Shown: positions 18,702 through 26,926 of the stretch, piece by piece | How positions within the stretch are numbered: position 1 is the first letter of the stretch | Layout of the letters: every line of letters begins with the position of its first letter | Position numbers and translations under genes: made by a program | Assembly (NCBI GenBank): GCA_016699695.1 | Contig: CP065006.1 | Location: 310,001 to 374,000, forward strand | Direction: 5' to 3' | Length of the DNA stretch: 64,000 nt | From: Bacteroidota bacterium | GTDB taxonomy: Bacteria > Bacteroidota > Bacteroidia > Bacteroidales > UBA10428 | Notes under the pieces: generated by a model | Database searches by the model: none | What the model saw: only the letters and a program-made list of their open reading frames with translations | Told to the model about the DNA's origin: nothing

Positions 18702-19049
18702 ATGACGAACCGATACGAAACCGTTTTCATTGCAACTCCCGTTTTGTCTGAGGCACAGATGAAGGAAGCGGTTGACAAGTTCAAGAAACTGATCACCGAC
18801 CATAGCGGTGAAATAGTTCACGAAGAGAATTGGGGACTGCGTAAGCTTGCCTACCCCATTCAAAAAAAATCAACTGGCTTCTACTACCTCTTAGAGTTTG
18901 CTGCTCCGGGCGAATTTATTGCTACCCTCGAAACAGAATACCGTCGCGACGAAAGAATCATCAGATTTCTGACATTCAAAATGGAAAAATATTCTGTTCA
19001 ATATGCTGAGAAAAAACGTGCTAAAAACCAACAAAAAGTAGAGGCTTAA
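18702..19049 (+). CDS. rpsF: 30S ribosomal protein bS6
   Basis: 115 residues. It binds 16S rRNA together with bS18 in the platform of the small subunit. Family motifs are present: RYETVFI at the start, HEENWGLRKLAYPIQKKSTGFYYLLEF, and RRDERIIRFLTFK. It is first of three ribosomal genes (rpsF 2 nt before rpsR, rplI 15 nt after rpsR), the common bS6-bS18-bL9 operon, here without an ssb gene. I do not see the S6:S18 leader structure known from other phyla in the short AT-rich leader. Confidence 0.97.
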   Translation: MTNRYETVFIATPVLSEAQMKEAVDKFKKLITDHSGEIVHEENWGLRKLAYPIQKKSTGFYYLLEFAAPGEFIATLETEYRRDERIIRFLTFKMEKYSVQYAEKKRAKNQQKVEA

Positions 19050-19051
19050 TT

Positions 19052-19330
19052 ATGAGTGCAACAAATAACGGACAAGGAGAGATCAGGTATCTTACTCCTC
19101 CCACCATCGAAAATAAAAAGAAAAAGTTTTGCCGTTTTAAGAAAAACCGCATCAAATATGTCGATTACAAGGATGCAGAATTCCTTAAACGCTTTCTGAA
19201 CGAGCAGGGGAAAATTCTTCCCCGTCGTATTACCGGTACTTCGCTTAAATTTCAACGCAAAGTGGCTACTGCCGTAAAACGTGCCCGTCACCTGGCCTTA
19301 TTGCCCTATGTAACCGATTTAATGAAATAA
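19052..19330 (+). CDS. rpsR: 30S ribosomal protein bS18
   Basis: 92 residues. The conserved core is KFCRFKKNRIKYVDYKD, then LKRFLNEQGKILPRRITGTS and the basic tail QRKVATAVKRARHLALLPYV. Its N-terminal extension of about 25 residues (ending in a KKKK stretch) is longer than in E. coli and typical of Bacteroidota. A single Cys remains in the KFCRF motif. It forms a heterodimer with bS6, encoded 2 nt upstream. Confidence 0.97.
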   Translation: MSATNNGQGEIRYLTPPTIENKKKKFCRFKKNRIKYVDYKDAEFLKRFLNEQGKILPRRITGTSLKFQRKVATAVKRARHLALLPYVTDLMK

Positions 19331-19345
19331 TTCAATCTTCACGAA

Positions 19346-19792
19346 ATGGAAATTATATTAAAACAAGATATGGGCAACCTGGGTTACAAAGACGATATTG
19401 TAACAGTGAAAGATGGTTATGCCCGCAATTACCTGATTCCAAAAGGTTTTGCAGTGAATGCTACTGAATCAGCAAAGAAACAGCACACCGAAATTTTAAA
19501 GCAACGCTCGCACAAAGAACAAAAAGTGCGTGAAGAAGCACTTGAGCTGGCGAAAAAACTTGAAGGAGTAAGCCTTACACTTGGTGCAAAAACCAGCTCA
19601 AAAGGTAAAATTTTTGGCTCGGTCAATACCATTCAAATTGCTGAATCGCTCAGCGAAAAAGGATTCGACATCGATCGCAGACACATCAGTATCAAAGAAG
19701 AGCTTATAAAAGAAGTTGGAAGCTATACCGCTACCATTCGCTTGCACAAAGAAGTGAAGGTGGAAATTGCTTTCGAAATTGTTGCTGAATAA
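19346..19792 (+). CDS. rplI: 50S ribosomal protein bL9
   Basis: 148 residues, normal length. The N-terminal rRNA-binding domain carries GYKDDIVTVKDGYARNYLIPKGFA, a central charged helix follows (about 45-75), and the C-terminal domain begins near LTLGAKTSSKGKIFGSVN. It is last gene of the ribosomal operon and is closed by a clear terminator 22 nt downstream. Confidence 0.97.
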   Translation: MEIILKQDMGNLGYKDDIVTVKDGYARNYLIPKGFAVNATESAKKQHTEILKQRSHKEQKVREEALELAKKLEGVSLTLGAKTSSKGKIFGSVNTIQIAESLSEKGFDIDRRHISIKEELIKEVGSYTATIRLHKEVKVEIAFEIVAE

Positions 19793-19813
19793 CACACAAA
19801 GCATAAAATTATA

Positions 19814-19842
19814 AAGCCTCCGGAAACCCGGGGGCTTTTTAT
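19814..19842 (+). terminator. rho-independent terminator after rplI
   Basis: AAGCCTCCGG (19814-19823) pairs with CCGGGGGCTT (19828-19837) with one G-U pair and an AAAC loop, followed by TTTTTATTT. It ends the ribosomal operon 14 nt before the convergent RidA-like gene's stop. Confidence 0.9.
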
Positions 19843-19855
19843 TTGCTTCAATTTC

Positions 19856-20245
19856 TTAATTCCCTGCCCCTTTTACTCCAATTAGCTCAATTTCGATTTG
19901 TACATCCTTTGGCAGACGGGCCACTTCCACCGCAGCCCTCGCTGGCTGGTTTTCGACAAAAAACCTGGCATATACCTGGTTCATGGCTGCAAAATCATTC
20001 ATATCCTTCAGAAAACAAGTTGTCTTCACCACATCTGAATAATCAAGACCTGCAGCCTTAAGTACGGCACCAATGTTTTTAAGCACCTGTTCGGTTTGCG
20101 GCTGAATACCTCCCGGTACAATTTCACCTGTTTTGGGGTCAATCGGAATTTGGCCACTGAGAAACACCATTCCATTTATCTCCACAGCCTGGCTATAAGG
20201 ACCAATGGCAGAAGGAGCTTCGGTAGTAGATACAATTTTCTTCAT
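19856..20245 (-). CDS. RidA/YjgF family reactive-intermediate deaminase
   Basis: 129 residues from the ATG at 20245 (MKKIVSTTEAPSAIGPYSQA). An upstream in-frame start would add 27 residues lacking family similarity. RidA trimers hydrolyse reactive enamine/imine intermediates such as 2-aminoacrylate made by PLP enzymes. Family signatures seen are AIGPYSQAVEINGMVFLSGQIPIDP, CFLKDMNDFAAMNQVYARFF and the conserved arginine in QPARAAVEVARLPKDVQIEIE. It lies 62 nt downstream of the lptD-like gene on the same strand, possibly co-transcribed, although a functional link is not obvious. Confidence 0.92.
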   Translation of the reverse strand: MKKIVSTTEAPSAIGPYSQAVEINGMVFLSGQIPIDPKTGEIVPGGIQPQTEQVLKNIGAVLKAAGLDYSDVVKTTCFLKDMNDFAAMNQVYARFFVENQPARAAVEVARLPKDVQIEIELIGVKGAGN

Positions 20246-20307
20246 GTGGGTATATTTTAGAACTATGATTGGTTTAAAATGGCTTTTCAATAAGTAAAAG
20301 AAGGTAG

Positions 20308-23079
20308 TTAAAAATTGTCGTACCAATTTTGTCGTTTATCCCATTTCAGGTCGCGCAGAATGCTGGCCTTGGCATTGATTGTAAAGTTATAGTTTCGTCT
20401 GGTGCCAAAAGGAACCATGGAGAATTGCATCATCCAGCAATGCAAGTCACGGTTGATATTGAAATTCGTGAGCGTCATCTCCTTCTCTTCGAAATCGTAG
20501 CCAGTATTAAAGCCTATCTTCCATTTTTGGGTAAGACTAAAATCTCCCGAAAGGTTCACCGTGTTGGTTATCTTCTGGTCCTGCTTTGTATAGGTTCGCG
20601 CAATGGAATAGGTGTGGTTGACATTGAGCGACCACGGGATGTTAAAATCGACATAAGAACCTGCAATGGACCCCGGTATATTATCATAGTCGTTACTAAA
20701 CGGATCCTGATAAGGATTCAGATCAGCTGATTCCTCGCCTGGTTCCGAAGCCTGCGCGCTCTTCCCTTGCTTCGAGCGTAATCGAAAGGATGTAGTTAAA
20801 TTCATACTAACAAAACGAGCCAACCCCTTGCCATTGTTGTAATAAAACTCGTCAACCCGTTTGTAACTATTATTTCCTTTAGCAGTATCGAGTATATAGT
20901 CATATGGATCGAAACGGGCAGTAAGGTTCAAACTTAAAATATCTTTGAACAGCGATGTACCTCCATTAAGGCTAATGGCACTCCACTTAAACTCATCGGC
21001 AAAGGGATTATAGGAAGTGGTAAGATTCAGGTTACGTAAAAGTGTCACCTTTTCCATTTCTTTGGTTTGTGCGGTATCGTTTTTTGGTTTAAGTTTCATC
21101 TCGAGGTTGTTGCTTAAACCTAAGCTTAACGACCCGCTTTCCTTGGCAAAACTGGGCGATTTGTAGAGATTATCCTCATAATAGGAGTATGTTTCGTATT
21201 GGAGCTCTCCATTGCTGGTATAATAGACTGTATCGAAATAATTCGGGTTGATAGACGACATGTCGGGTACATAAGAGAAACTTGCCCGGGGTTGCATGAC
21301 ATGCCTCACGGCAACAAGCCGTGAATCAGAGCGGGTATTCGTAAACATACCAGTAATCTTGGGTGTTAAGCCCACAGAGATGGATGGATTAACGGCATGG
21401 GCGTAGGTAACCTCGCGAATGGTATCTGTTACTACCACTTGTTCATCCCCTACCATTTCGGTCCGCTTTTTTGTGTACCAGCTATTCATGGCACCCGAAT
21501 AGCTTAAGCCTGGCGATACGGTGAGCATTTTAACCTTATCTGTTTTAAGGTTTAAAACAAAGGGAATATCGTGTTTAAAACCATAATTCAGCTCATCCCA
21601 GGTTTGCGACTCAAAAAGCATGGTGTCGCGAATATCAATTATATTCTTGAACTCCGAACGATAACTAAACCCCACATTTTCGTACCACTTTAACTTACCA
21701 GTTCCTGATTTTTGCCGGAAGAGATAAATGGTTGTGGCATTGAACGAAGCAATTGGCAAATCCATTACCAGGGTGCTATCGGCTGTATTCTGCCTGGCAT
21801 TGGCCGAAACGGAAAGATTAAGCGGGGTGCCCGGAAAGCTTTTGGTGTAACTAATACTCGAAGACTTCTGGGTAGTCACCACATCGTTGTAGTTGTATGA
21901 GTTGTTTTTATCAAAACCGGAACTGGAAAAGTTCACATTGGCCGAAAACGATTGAGTGGGATTCGCTTTGGGATCCTGCCGGTGGTTCCAAACCCATCTG
22001 AAATCCTGTGATTCTTCAAAACTATTGTTACTATTATCCTTGTTTACATTGTAATCGATTTTCATGGTGCCATTAAAGCGGTATCTGACCTTGTAGCTCG
22101 AACCCCATTTCAGGGCATAGGAACCTTTCGAATAAATGTCGCCCAGGAGCTGCATGTCGAGGTATTGCCCCATAGGCTGGTACCAACCACCATTTTGCAA
22201 ATAGAACCCGCGGTTTTGCTCCTCGCCATAGCGGGGAATAATGATACCAGCAGCACGTTTGCTGCTGCTCGGAAAAAAGCCAAAGGGTAATCCTAGCAAA
22301 GGAATGGGAACATCTTCGAGCACCAGGTAAGCTGGCCCGCTGATAATTTTATCGTTGGGAATGGCAATGGCTTTGGTAAGTTCCATATAAAAATGGGGGT
22401 GGTCCAGGTCGCAGGTAGTGTACTTGCCGCCTTTCATATGAATATGTCCCTGGTTGTCGCGTTTAGTAAGGTCGCTATGCAAATAACCCTCGTCCTGCTT
22501 CGATTTTACATTGTAGATAATGCCTTTGCCTGTTTTAATGTTGTAATAAATCGAATCGGCATCGAACTCTTCCTTGCCCTTCTTAAATTTAGGCTTACCA
22601 AAATACACACCGGCCGTATCGATGCCTCCCACTGCATTGATTTCCTGGCTCGAAAGGTCAGAAACAATAAATTCAGAAGTAAGCTCAATATCCTGGTATT
22701 TTATCTCTCCCTCTCCCCATAAAAGCACATTCTGTCGCTTAACCAGAATACTCATGGAGTCGTTGGCTGAATAAAAAACAGGTTCTTCGATAACCTGCTT
22801 TTTTGCTTTTTTTTGAACTGGAGCGATGCTATCGGATTGTGAAATGGTGTCGTATTGTGAGGATTTTGGATTGGTACGATCGAAACGCCCTGCGCCAACT
22901 TGTGCATAGCTGCTATGAAAGCTTATGACAAGCAGTGTTAATATCGAAACAAGGGTAGCTGGACGTGATAACAATTTTAGTACTATTTTTGCAGGACGAT
23001 TGATTACAAACAACGGCAACAAAACTAATAAAATAAACTTTTTCTTATGCAGATATTTTTGAGTGGTCGCGCGAGACAT
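20308..23079 (-). CDS. lptD: LptD-like outer-membrane lipopolysaccharide assembly protein
   Basis: 923 residues. LptD with LptE inserts LPS into the outer leaflet of the outer membrane. The N-terminus is hydrophobic and ends in an Ala-Gln cleavage site (SFHSSYAQ, about residue 59), longer than a usual signal, so the true start may lie inside. An OstA/LptA-like periplasmic domain (about 100-260) has LLWGEGEIKYQDIELTSEFI and GKGIIYNVKSKQDEGYLHSD. The remaining 600 residues are a beta-barrel with alternating aromatic strands, ending in WDKRQNWYDNF with a terminal Phe. The start overlaps the divergent amidase start by 33 nt. Confidence 0.88.
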   Translation of the reverse strand: MSRATTQKYLHKKKFILLVLLPLFVINRPAKIVLKLLSRPATLVSILTLLVISFHSSYAQVGAGRFDRTNPKSSQYDTISQSDSIAPVQKKAKKQVIEEPVFYSANDSMSILVKRQNVLLWGEGEIKYQDIELTSEFIVSDLSSQEINAVGGIDTAGVYFGKPKFKKGKEEFDADSIYYNIKTGKGIIYNVKSKQDEGYLHSDLTKRDNQGHIHMKGGKYTTCDLDHPHFYMELTKAIAIPNDKIISGPAYLVLEDVPIPLLGLPFGFFPSSSKRAAGIIIPRYGEEQNRGFYLQNGGWYQPMGQYLDMQLLGDIYSKGSYALKWGSSYKVRYRFNGTMKIDYNVNKDNSNNSFEESQDFRWVWNHRQDPKANPTQSFSANVNFSSSGFDKNNSYNYNDVVTTQKSSSISYTKSFPGTPLNLSVSANARQNTADSTLVMDLPIASFNATTIYLFRQKSGTGKLKWYENVGFSYRSEFKNIIDIRDTMLFESQTWDELNYGFKHDIPFVLNLKTDKVKMLTVSPGLSYSGAMNSWYTKKRTEMVGDEQVVVTDTIREVTYAHAVNPSISVGLTPKITGMFTNTRSDSRLVAVRHVMQPRASFSYVPDMSSINPNYFDTVYYTSNGELQYETYSYYEDNLYKSPSFAKESGSLSLGLSNNLEMKLKPKNDTAQTKEMEKVTLLRNLNLTTSYNPFADEFKWSAISLNGGTSLFKDILSLNLTARFDPYDYILDTAKGNNSYKRVDEFYYNNGKGLARFVSMNLTTSFRLRSKQGKSAQASEPGEESADLNPYQDPFSNDYDNIPGSIAGSYVDFNIPWSLNVNHTYSIARTYTKQDQKITNTVNLSGDFSLTQKWKIGFNTGYDFEEKEMTLTNFNINRDLHCWMMQFSMVPFGTRRNYNFTINAKASILRDLKWDKRQNWYDNF

Positions 23080-24270
23080 AAGATTATTTTTTATTTTTTA
23101 CTGACAGTGCCCCTCTCCTTCCCTTATTTTTCGATTTATGCACAGATCGACGAGCAGCATAACAAAATTCGTACCGTAGTAATTGATGCAGGTCACGGTG
23201 GTAAGGACCCCGGAGCACTAGGCAGTTATGCCAAAGAAAAAGACGTGGTACTAGCCATAGCCTTAAAAACAGGTAAATATATCGAGGAAAAGTTTCCAGA
23301 TGTAAAAGTAATCTATACCCGCGACAGCGATGTTTTTATCGGTTTACACGAACGAACCCAGATTGCCAACAAGGCCAATGCCGATCTGTTTATTTCAATT
23401 CATGCCAACTCAAACCCGAACACCGCCGCCCTTGGTGCTGAAACTTATGTAATGGGCTTGCACAAATCGCAAGAAAACCTGGAAGTAGCTAAAAAAGAAA
23501 ACTCGGCCATCGTACTGGAAGACAATTATAAAACCCGATATGAAGGATTCGACCCGAATAACGTTGAATCGTACATTATACTTTCCCTTATGCAAAACAC
23601 CTACCTCGATCAGAGCCTCAATGCAGCCTCACTGATACAGACCCAGTTCAGGGATCGGGCAAACCGAAAAGACAGGGGTGTGAAGCAAGCTGGTTTTCTT
23701 GTTCTATGGGAAACTACCATGCCAAGCGTGCTGGTTGAAGTTGGATTTTTGAGTAACATAGAAGAAGAAAAATATTTAGCAAGCGAATCGGGGCAGGATT
23801 ATTTGGCATCGGCCATATTCAGGGCTTTTCGAGACTATAAAGAATATATTGAAGGGACCAGCTTTACACCGGAACCTCTCATTACTGCGCAAACATCCCC
23901 GGTAGAAGCCAAAAAGACCCCAGATTCTTTAAGGGCATTGCCTGACACCAACCAATATTTATACCGACCTAAAAGTACCCTTGGAACACCTGAAAGCACA
24001 TCGACGGAGGTAATTTTCAAGGTGCAGGTACTTGTGTCTGAAAAACAAATAGCCACAAACGATAAAACATTCGAAGGTCTTGCATCGGTCCAGGAAATTC
24101 AAATGGAAAAAAAGTACAAATACCTGGCTGGAGGAAGTTCAACCTATGAAGAAGCCATGGATTACAGCAAAGAGATAAAAAAGAAATATCCTGATGCATT
24201 TATTGTTGCGGTGAGCAACGGAAAGATTATACCTTTGTCGCAAGCACTCGAAATGGTCAAAACAAATTAA
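23047..24270 (+). CDS. N-acetylmuramoyl-L-alanine amidase with SPOR-like C-terminus
   Basis: 407 residues. It cleaves the amide between MurNAc and L-Ala, splitting septal peptidoglycan. A signal peptide (about 12-32, IIFYFLLTVPLSFPYFSIYAQ) is followed by an Amidase_3 domain: zinc ligand H in VVIDAGHGGKDPG, the FISIHANSN histidine and the catalytic E in PSVLVEVGFLSN. A linker rich in Pro/Thr/Ser (about 275-325) joins a SPOR-like domain at the C-terminus (FKVQVLVSEKQI ... SYEEA-type repeat ... DAFIVAVSNGKIIPL). The start overlaps the divergent lptD-like start; an in-frame TTG at 23059 is an alternative. It is followed 38 nt later by the MCE gene. Confidence 0.93.
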   Translation: MQIFLSGRARHKIIFYFLLTVPLSFPYFSIYAQIDEQHNKIRTVVIDAGHGGKDPGALGSYAKEKDVVLAIALKTGKYIEEKFPDVKVIYTRDSDVFIGLHERTQIANKANADLFISIHANSNPNTAALGAETYVMGLHKSQENLEVAKKENSAIVLEDNYKTRYEGFDPNNVESYIILSLMQNTYLDQSLNAASLIQTQFRDRANRKDRGVKQAGFLVLWETTMPSVLVEVGFLSNIEEEKYLASESGQDYLASAIFRAFRDYKEYIEGTSFTPEPLITAQTSPVEAKKTPDSLRALPDTNQYLYRPKSTLGTPESTSTEVIFKVQVLVSEKQIATNDKTFEGLASVQEIQMEKKYKYLAGGSSTYEEAMDYSKEIKKKYPDAFIVAVSNGKIIPLSQALEMVKTN

Positions 24271-24308
24271 AAGGTCGGCCAATAGGTCAACCAGCAAATA
24301 AGTTCAAT

Positions 24309-25244
24309 ATGAAAATATCACGCGAAATAAAAACAGGAACCATAGCCCTGGCCATTATTGCTCTGGCAATATGGGGATATAACTATTTAAAAGGAAAAAA
24401 TCTGCTCAATCCTACCAATGCTTACTATGTCTCGTACGAAAATGTTGATGGGATTATCGAATCGGGCTATGTGTATTATCGTGGCTACAGAGTAGGAAAT
24501 ATTACCAACATTTACTTCGATGCCAATAAACCCAATATGTTTACGCTTCGGCTTGTGATGGAGAAAACACTGCGTATTCCAATAGGGAGCACGGTGATGG
24601 CCAAATCGTCGAGTATGATTGCTTCAGCAAAAGACTTGCACTTGGTTTTTACCGATACCACTGCATTTCACCATCCAGGCGATACCCTTAGTCCTGCATA
24701 TGACCCTGGTCTGATGGGAATGTTGGAACCTTTGCAGAACAGCCTCGAATCGGCTATGGCAAACCTGAACATTACCCTCGAAAGTTTTAACAATACGCTC
24801 AACGAACAAATGCAGAAAGACCTTCAGGCTTCCATTGCTGCTTTAAGCAAATCGCTCGAAAGCTTCTCGAATCAAATCTCTCCCAATGGAGACCTGGGTA
24901 AATCCCTGGCACATGTAGAGTCGGTTATGGGTAATCTGGCAAAAAAAAACGAATCGATGGGTGCTGCCCTCGACAACATTGCCAATATTACTTCGGCAAT
25001 CGACAGTGCCAACCTGCAGCAAACACTTCTGCACCTCGATAGCACACTGGCAGCGACCAATGCCATTATGACGAAAATAAACAACAGCGAAGGTACAGCC
25101 GGATTATTAATAAACGACAGCAGCCTCTATCAGAATCTGGCAGCTTCGACGGCCAGCCTCGATGCATTGCTTACCGATTTAAAAGAACACCCCAAAAGGT
25201 ATGTTCATTTTTCGCTTTTTGGTGGAAACAAAAAGAACGAATAA
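24309..25244 (+). CDS. MCE/MlaD family lipid-transport protein
   Basis: 311 residues. One N-terminal membrane anchor (about 11-28, GTIALAIIALAIWGYNYL) is followed by an MCE domain (about 38-115, with YVSYENVDGIIESGYVYYRGYRVGNI). A helical coiled C-terminus (about 140-290, many Leu/Ala/Ser and Asn) is suited to making a hexameric channel. MlaD-type proteins bind phospholipids and move them between membranes. No ATPase or permease partner is in this window. It sits just after the amidase gene, a neighbourhood common in Bacteroidota, so envelope maintenance is the likely theme. Confidence 0.88.
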   Translation: MKISREIKTGTIALAIIALAIWGYNYLKGKNLLNPTNAYYVSYENVDGIIESGYVYYRGYRVGNITNIYFDANKPNMFTLRLVMEKTLRIPIGSTVMAKSSSMIASAKDLHLVFTDTTAFHHPGDTLSPAYDPGLMGMLEPLQNSLESAMANLNITLESFNNTLNEQMQKDLQASIAALSKSLESFSNQISPNGDLGKSLAHVESVMGNLAKKNESMGAALDNIANITSAIDSANLQQTLLHLDSTLAATNAIMTKINNSEGTAGLLINDSSLYQNLAASTASLDALLTDLKEHPKRYVHFSLFGGNKKNE

Positions 25245-25325
25245 ATAGTGATCGCTGGCACTCAAGCAAGACCTTTGTTCAACTGTTGAATAGTGTAAGC
25301 GTTTACCTGAAAAGCTTTTTATACC

Positions 25326-25709
25326 ATGAACCTCGAATTAGGCGAACAGAACCTCGATAAGTTTATTATGGTTGGTGACAGGGTGTTAATTAAGCCCAAA
25401 TCGCCTCTCGATAAAACCCAGTCAGGGCTATTCCTGCCTCCAGGCATACAAGCTAAAGAAAAAATTCAAGCTGGCTATGTGCTTAAGGTAGGTCCGGGCT
25501 ATCCGATTCCTGCCATTAACGATTCCGATGAACCCTGGAAAGAAAAACACAACGAGGTGAAATATTTGCCTTTGCAACTAAAGGTAGGCGACATGGCCAT
25601 CTTTTTGCAAAACAGCGGATATGAATTCGAATTCAAAAAAGAAGCCTATATCATTGTGCCTCATTCGGCCATATTAATGATTATTCGCGACGAAAATCTG
25701 TTCGAATAA
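25326..25709 (+). CDS. GroES-like (Cpn10-fold) protein, not the canonical GroES
   Basis: 127 residues. MVGDRVLIKPKSPLDKTQSGLFLPPG matches the N-terminal Cpn10 strand and the mobile-loop region, VLKVGPGYPIP the next strand, and MAIFLQNSGYEFEFKKEAYIIVPHSAILMII the end. It is longer than GroES (about 97) because of an N-terminal extension and an insert with acidic/Pro sequence (NDSDEPWKEKHNEVKY). There is no groEL neighbour, so it is a second Cpn10-type protein. The mobile loop lacks the hydrophobic IVL-type tripeptide expected for GroEL binding, so its partner is uncertain. It follows the MCE gene by 81 nt. Confidence 0.8.
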   Translation: MNLELGEQNLDKFIMVGDRVLIKPKSPLDKTQSGLFLPPGIQAKEKIQAGYVLKVGPGYPIPAINDSDEPWKEKHNEVKYLPLQLKVGDMAIFLQNSGYEFEFKKEAYIIVPHSAILMIIRDENLFE

Positions 25710-25749
25710 ATGAATGAGTTTTTAAGGACTTAAAATGTATAGAAGGGTT

Positions 25750-26199
25750 CTATGAAAGTCCCTGCATTCCTTGTCTCTTAAAGTATTCGAACCATTTTTG
25801 TTCTGGTTTGTGGATTGTTTTCAGTTCCTGCAGCGAGTCTTCCTCATTCACACCCATCTCCAGCACTTTGTACATGTGTATCAGGCTCGACGATTTAATG
25901 TTTCCGCCACAATGCACAAATACTTTTTTGTCGGCAATACCTTCGAGTATTTTGCTAAATACTTTATAGTGAGAGTCTATAAGGTTCGAACAATCTACCG
26001 GATAATGCACAAATTCCATCCCTAAGCTTTCGGCAATAGTTGCTTCTGTTTGAAGGTAATTGCGGGTTGAAGCAGGTGAAATGCTAAACACCACCTGAAA
26101 ACCTTCTTTTTTCAATGCTTCCAACTGCTCAGGTGTGGGTTGTCCCCCGGCAGCTAAAGTATCGCTGTATTGATAATAGTTATAGATATTTTGTACCAT
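25750..26199 (-). CDS. protein-tyrosine-phosphatase-like protein with altered active site
   Basis: 149 residues, no signal peptide. It resembles the small phosphatase-like family often annotated beta-lactamase-hydrolase-like: GGQPTPEQLEALKKEGFQVVFSISP near the start, then VHYPVDCSN and the loop KVFVHCGGNIKSSSL. The loop normally reads HC-x4-R; here the arginine position holds Lys (HCGGNIK), so catalysis may be weak or lost while ligand binding remains. It lies convergent to the GroES-like gene and 53 nt downstream of the glutathione-peroxidase-like gene on the same strand, so both may be one transcript. Confidence 0.75.
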   Translation of the reverse strand: MVQNIYNYYQYSDTLAAGGQPTPEQLEALKKEGFQVVFSISPASTRNYLQTEATIAESLGMEFVHYPVDCSNLIDSHYKVFSKILEGIADKKVFVHCGGNIKSSSLIHMYKVLEMGVNEEDSLQELKTIHKPEQKWFEYFKRQGMQGLS

Positions 26200-26252
26200 T
26201 TTCCTCTTTTTGCCGCGAAGATAATAATTTTATATCTATTTATCTATATATG

Positions 26253-26801
26253 TTATTTTATTCCTTCCAGCCAATTGATAATCTTGGCGCCATAAGGTTC
26301 GTCCTTCGGAAAAGCTACATCCACAAGAACTCCGTTTTCGTCGATCATATATTTTTGAAAGTTCCATTTCACTTCGCTGTCCATCACCCCGTTTTTATCC
26401 TTGGAGGTAAGCCATGCATAAAGTGGATGAATCTCTTTACCTTTTACGCTAATTTTCTCCATCATCGGAAAAGTAACTCCATAATTCACCGAACAAAAGG
26501 TTTGAATCTCTTCGTTGGTTCCGGGTTCCTGGCTCAAAAAATCATTGGCAGGAAAACCAATTACTACCAATCCTTTTTCAGCATATTCCTTGTAAAGCTT
26601 TTCCAGATCGGCATATTGCGGTGTTAAACCACATTTCGAAGCGGTGTTGACCACCAGTACTTTTTTTCCTTTCAGGGTCGACAAATCAAAAGGACTACCA
26701 TCGATGGCATTTACCTTAAAATCGTAAAAAGAACTTTGTGAGAATGCTGTTAGGCTCATAAACAGTGAAAGAGCGATAGAAGAAAAAAACTGTGCTTTCA
26801 T
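26253..26801 (-). CDS. glutathione-peroxidase-family (thiol) peroxidase, exported
   Basis: 182 residues. A signal peptide (1-21, MKAQFFSSIALSLFMSLTAFS) is followed by a thioredoxin-fold peroxidase. The catalytic Cys57 lies in VNTASKCGLTPQYADL, and the partners of the active site are in VIGFPANDFLSQEPG and VKWNFQKYMID. It lacks selenocysteine. Such enzymes reduce hydroperoxides, often with thioredoxin rather than glutathione. The signal suggests a periplasmic role in oxidative protection. It is probably co-transcribed with the phosphatase-like gene downstream. Confidence 0.93.
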   Translation of the reverse strand: MKAQFFSSIALSLFMSLTAFSQSSFYDFKVNAIDGSPFDLSTLKGKKVLVVNTASKCGLTPQYADLEKLYKEYAEKGLVVIGFPANDFLSQEPGTNEEIQTFCSVNYGVTFPMMEKISVKGKEIHPLYAWLTSKDKNGVMDSEVKWNFQKYMIDENGVLVDVAFPKDEPYGAKIINWLEGIK

Positions 26802-26926
26802 GTGTTGTTGATATTGATGTTGTGAAGTAAACAGTCTCTAACCTCAATTGTTCGGCAACCCGGATCTTAAAAACTTCCACGAAATAAAACCGATAACTAA
26901 ACTCGAATTTTATTACTTTTAGGCCT

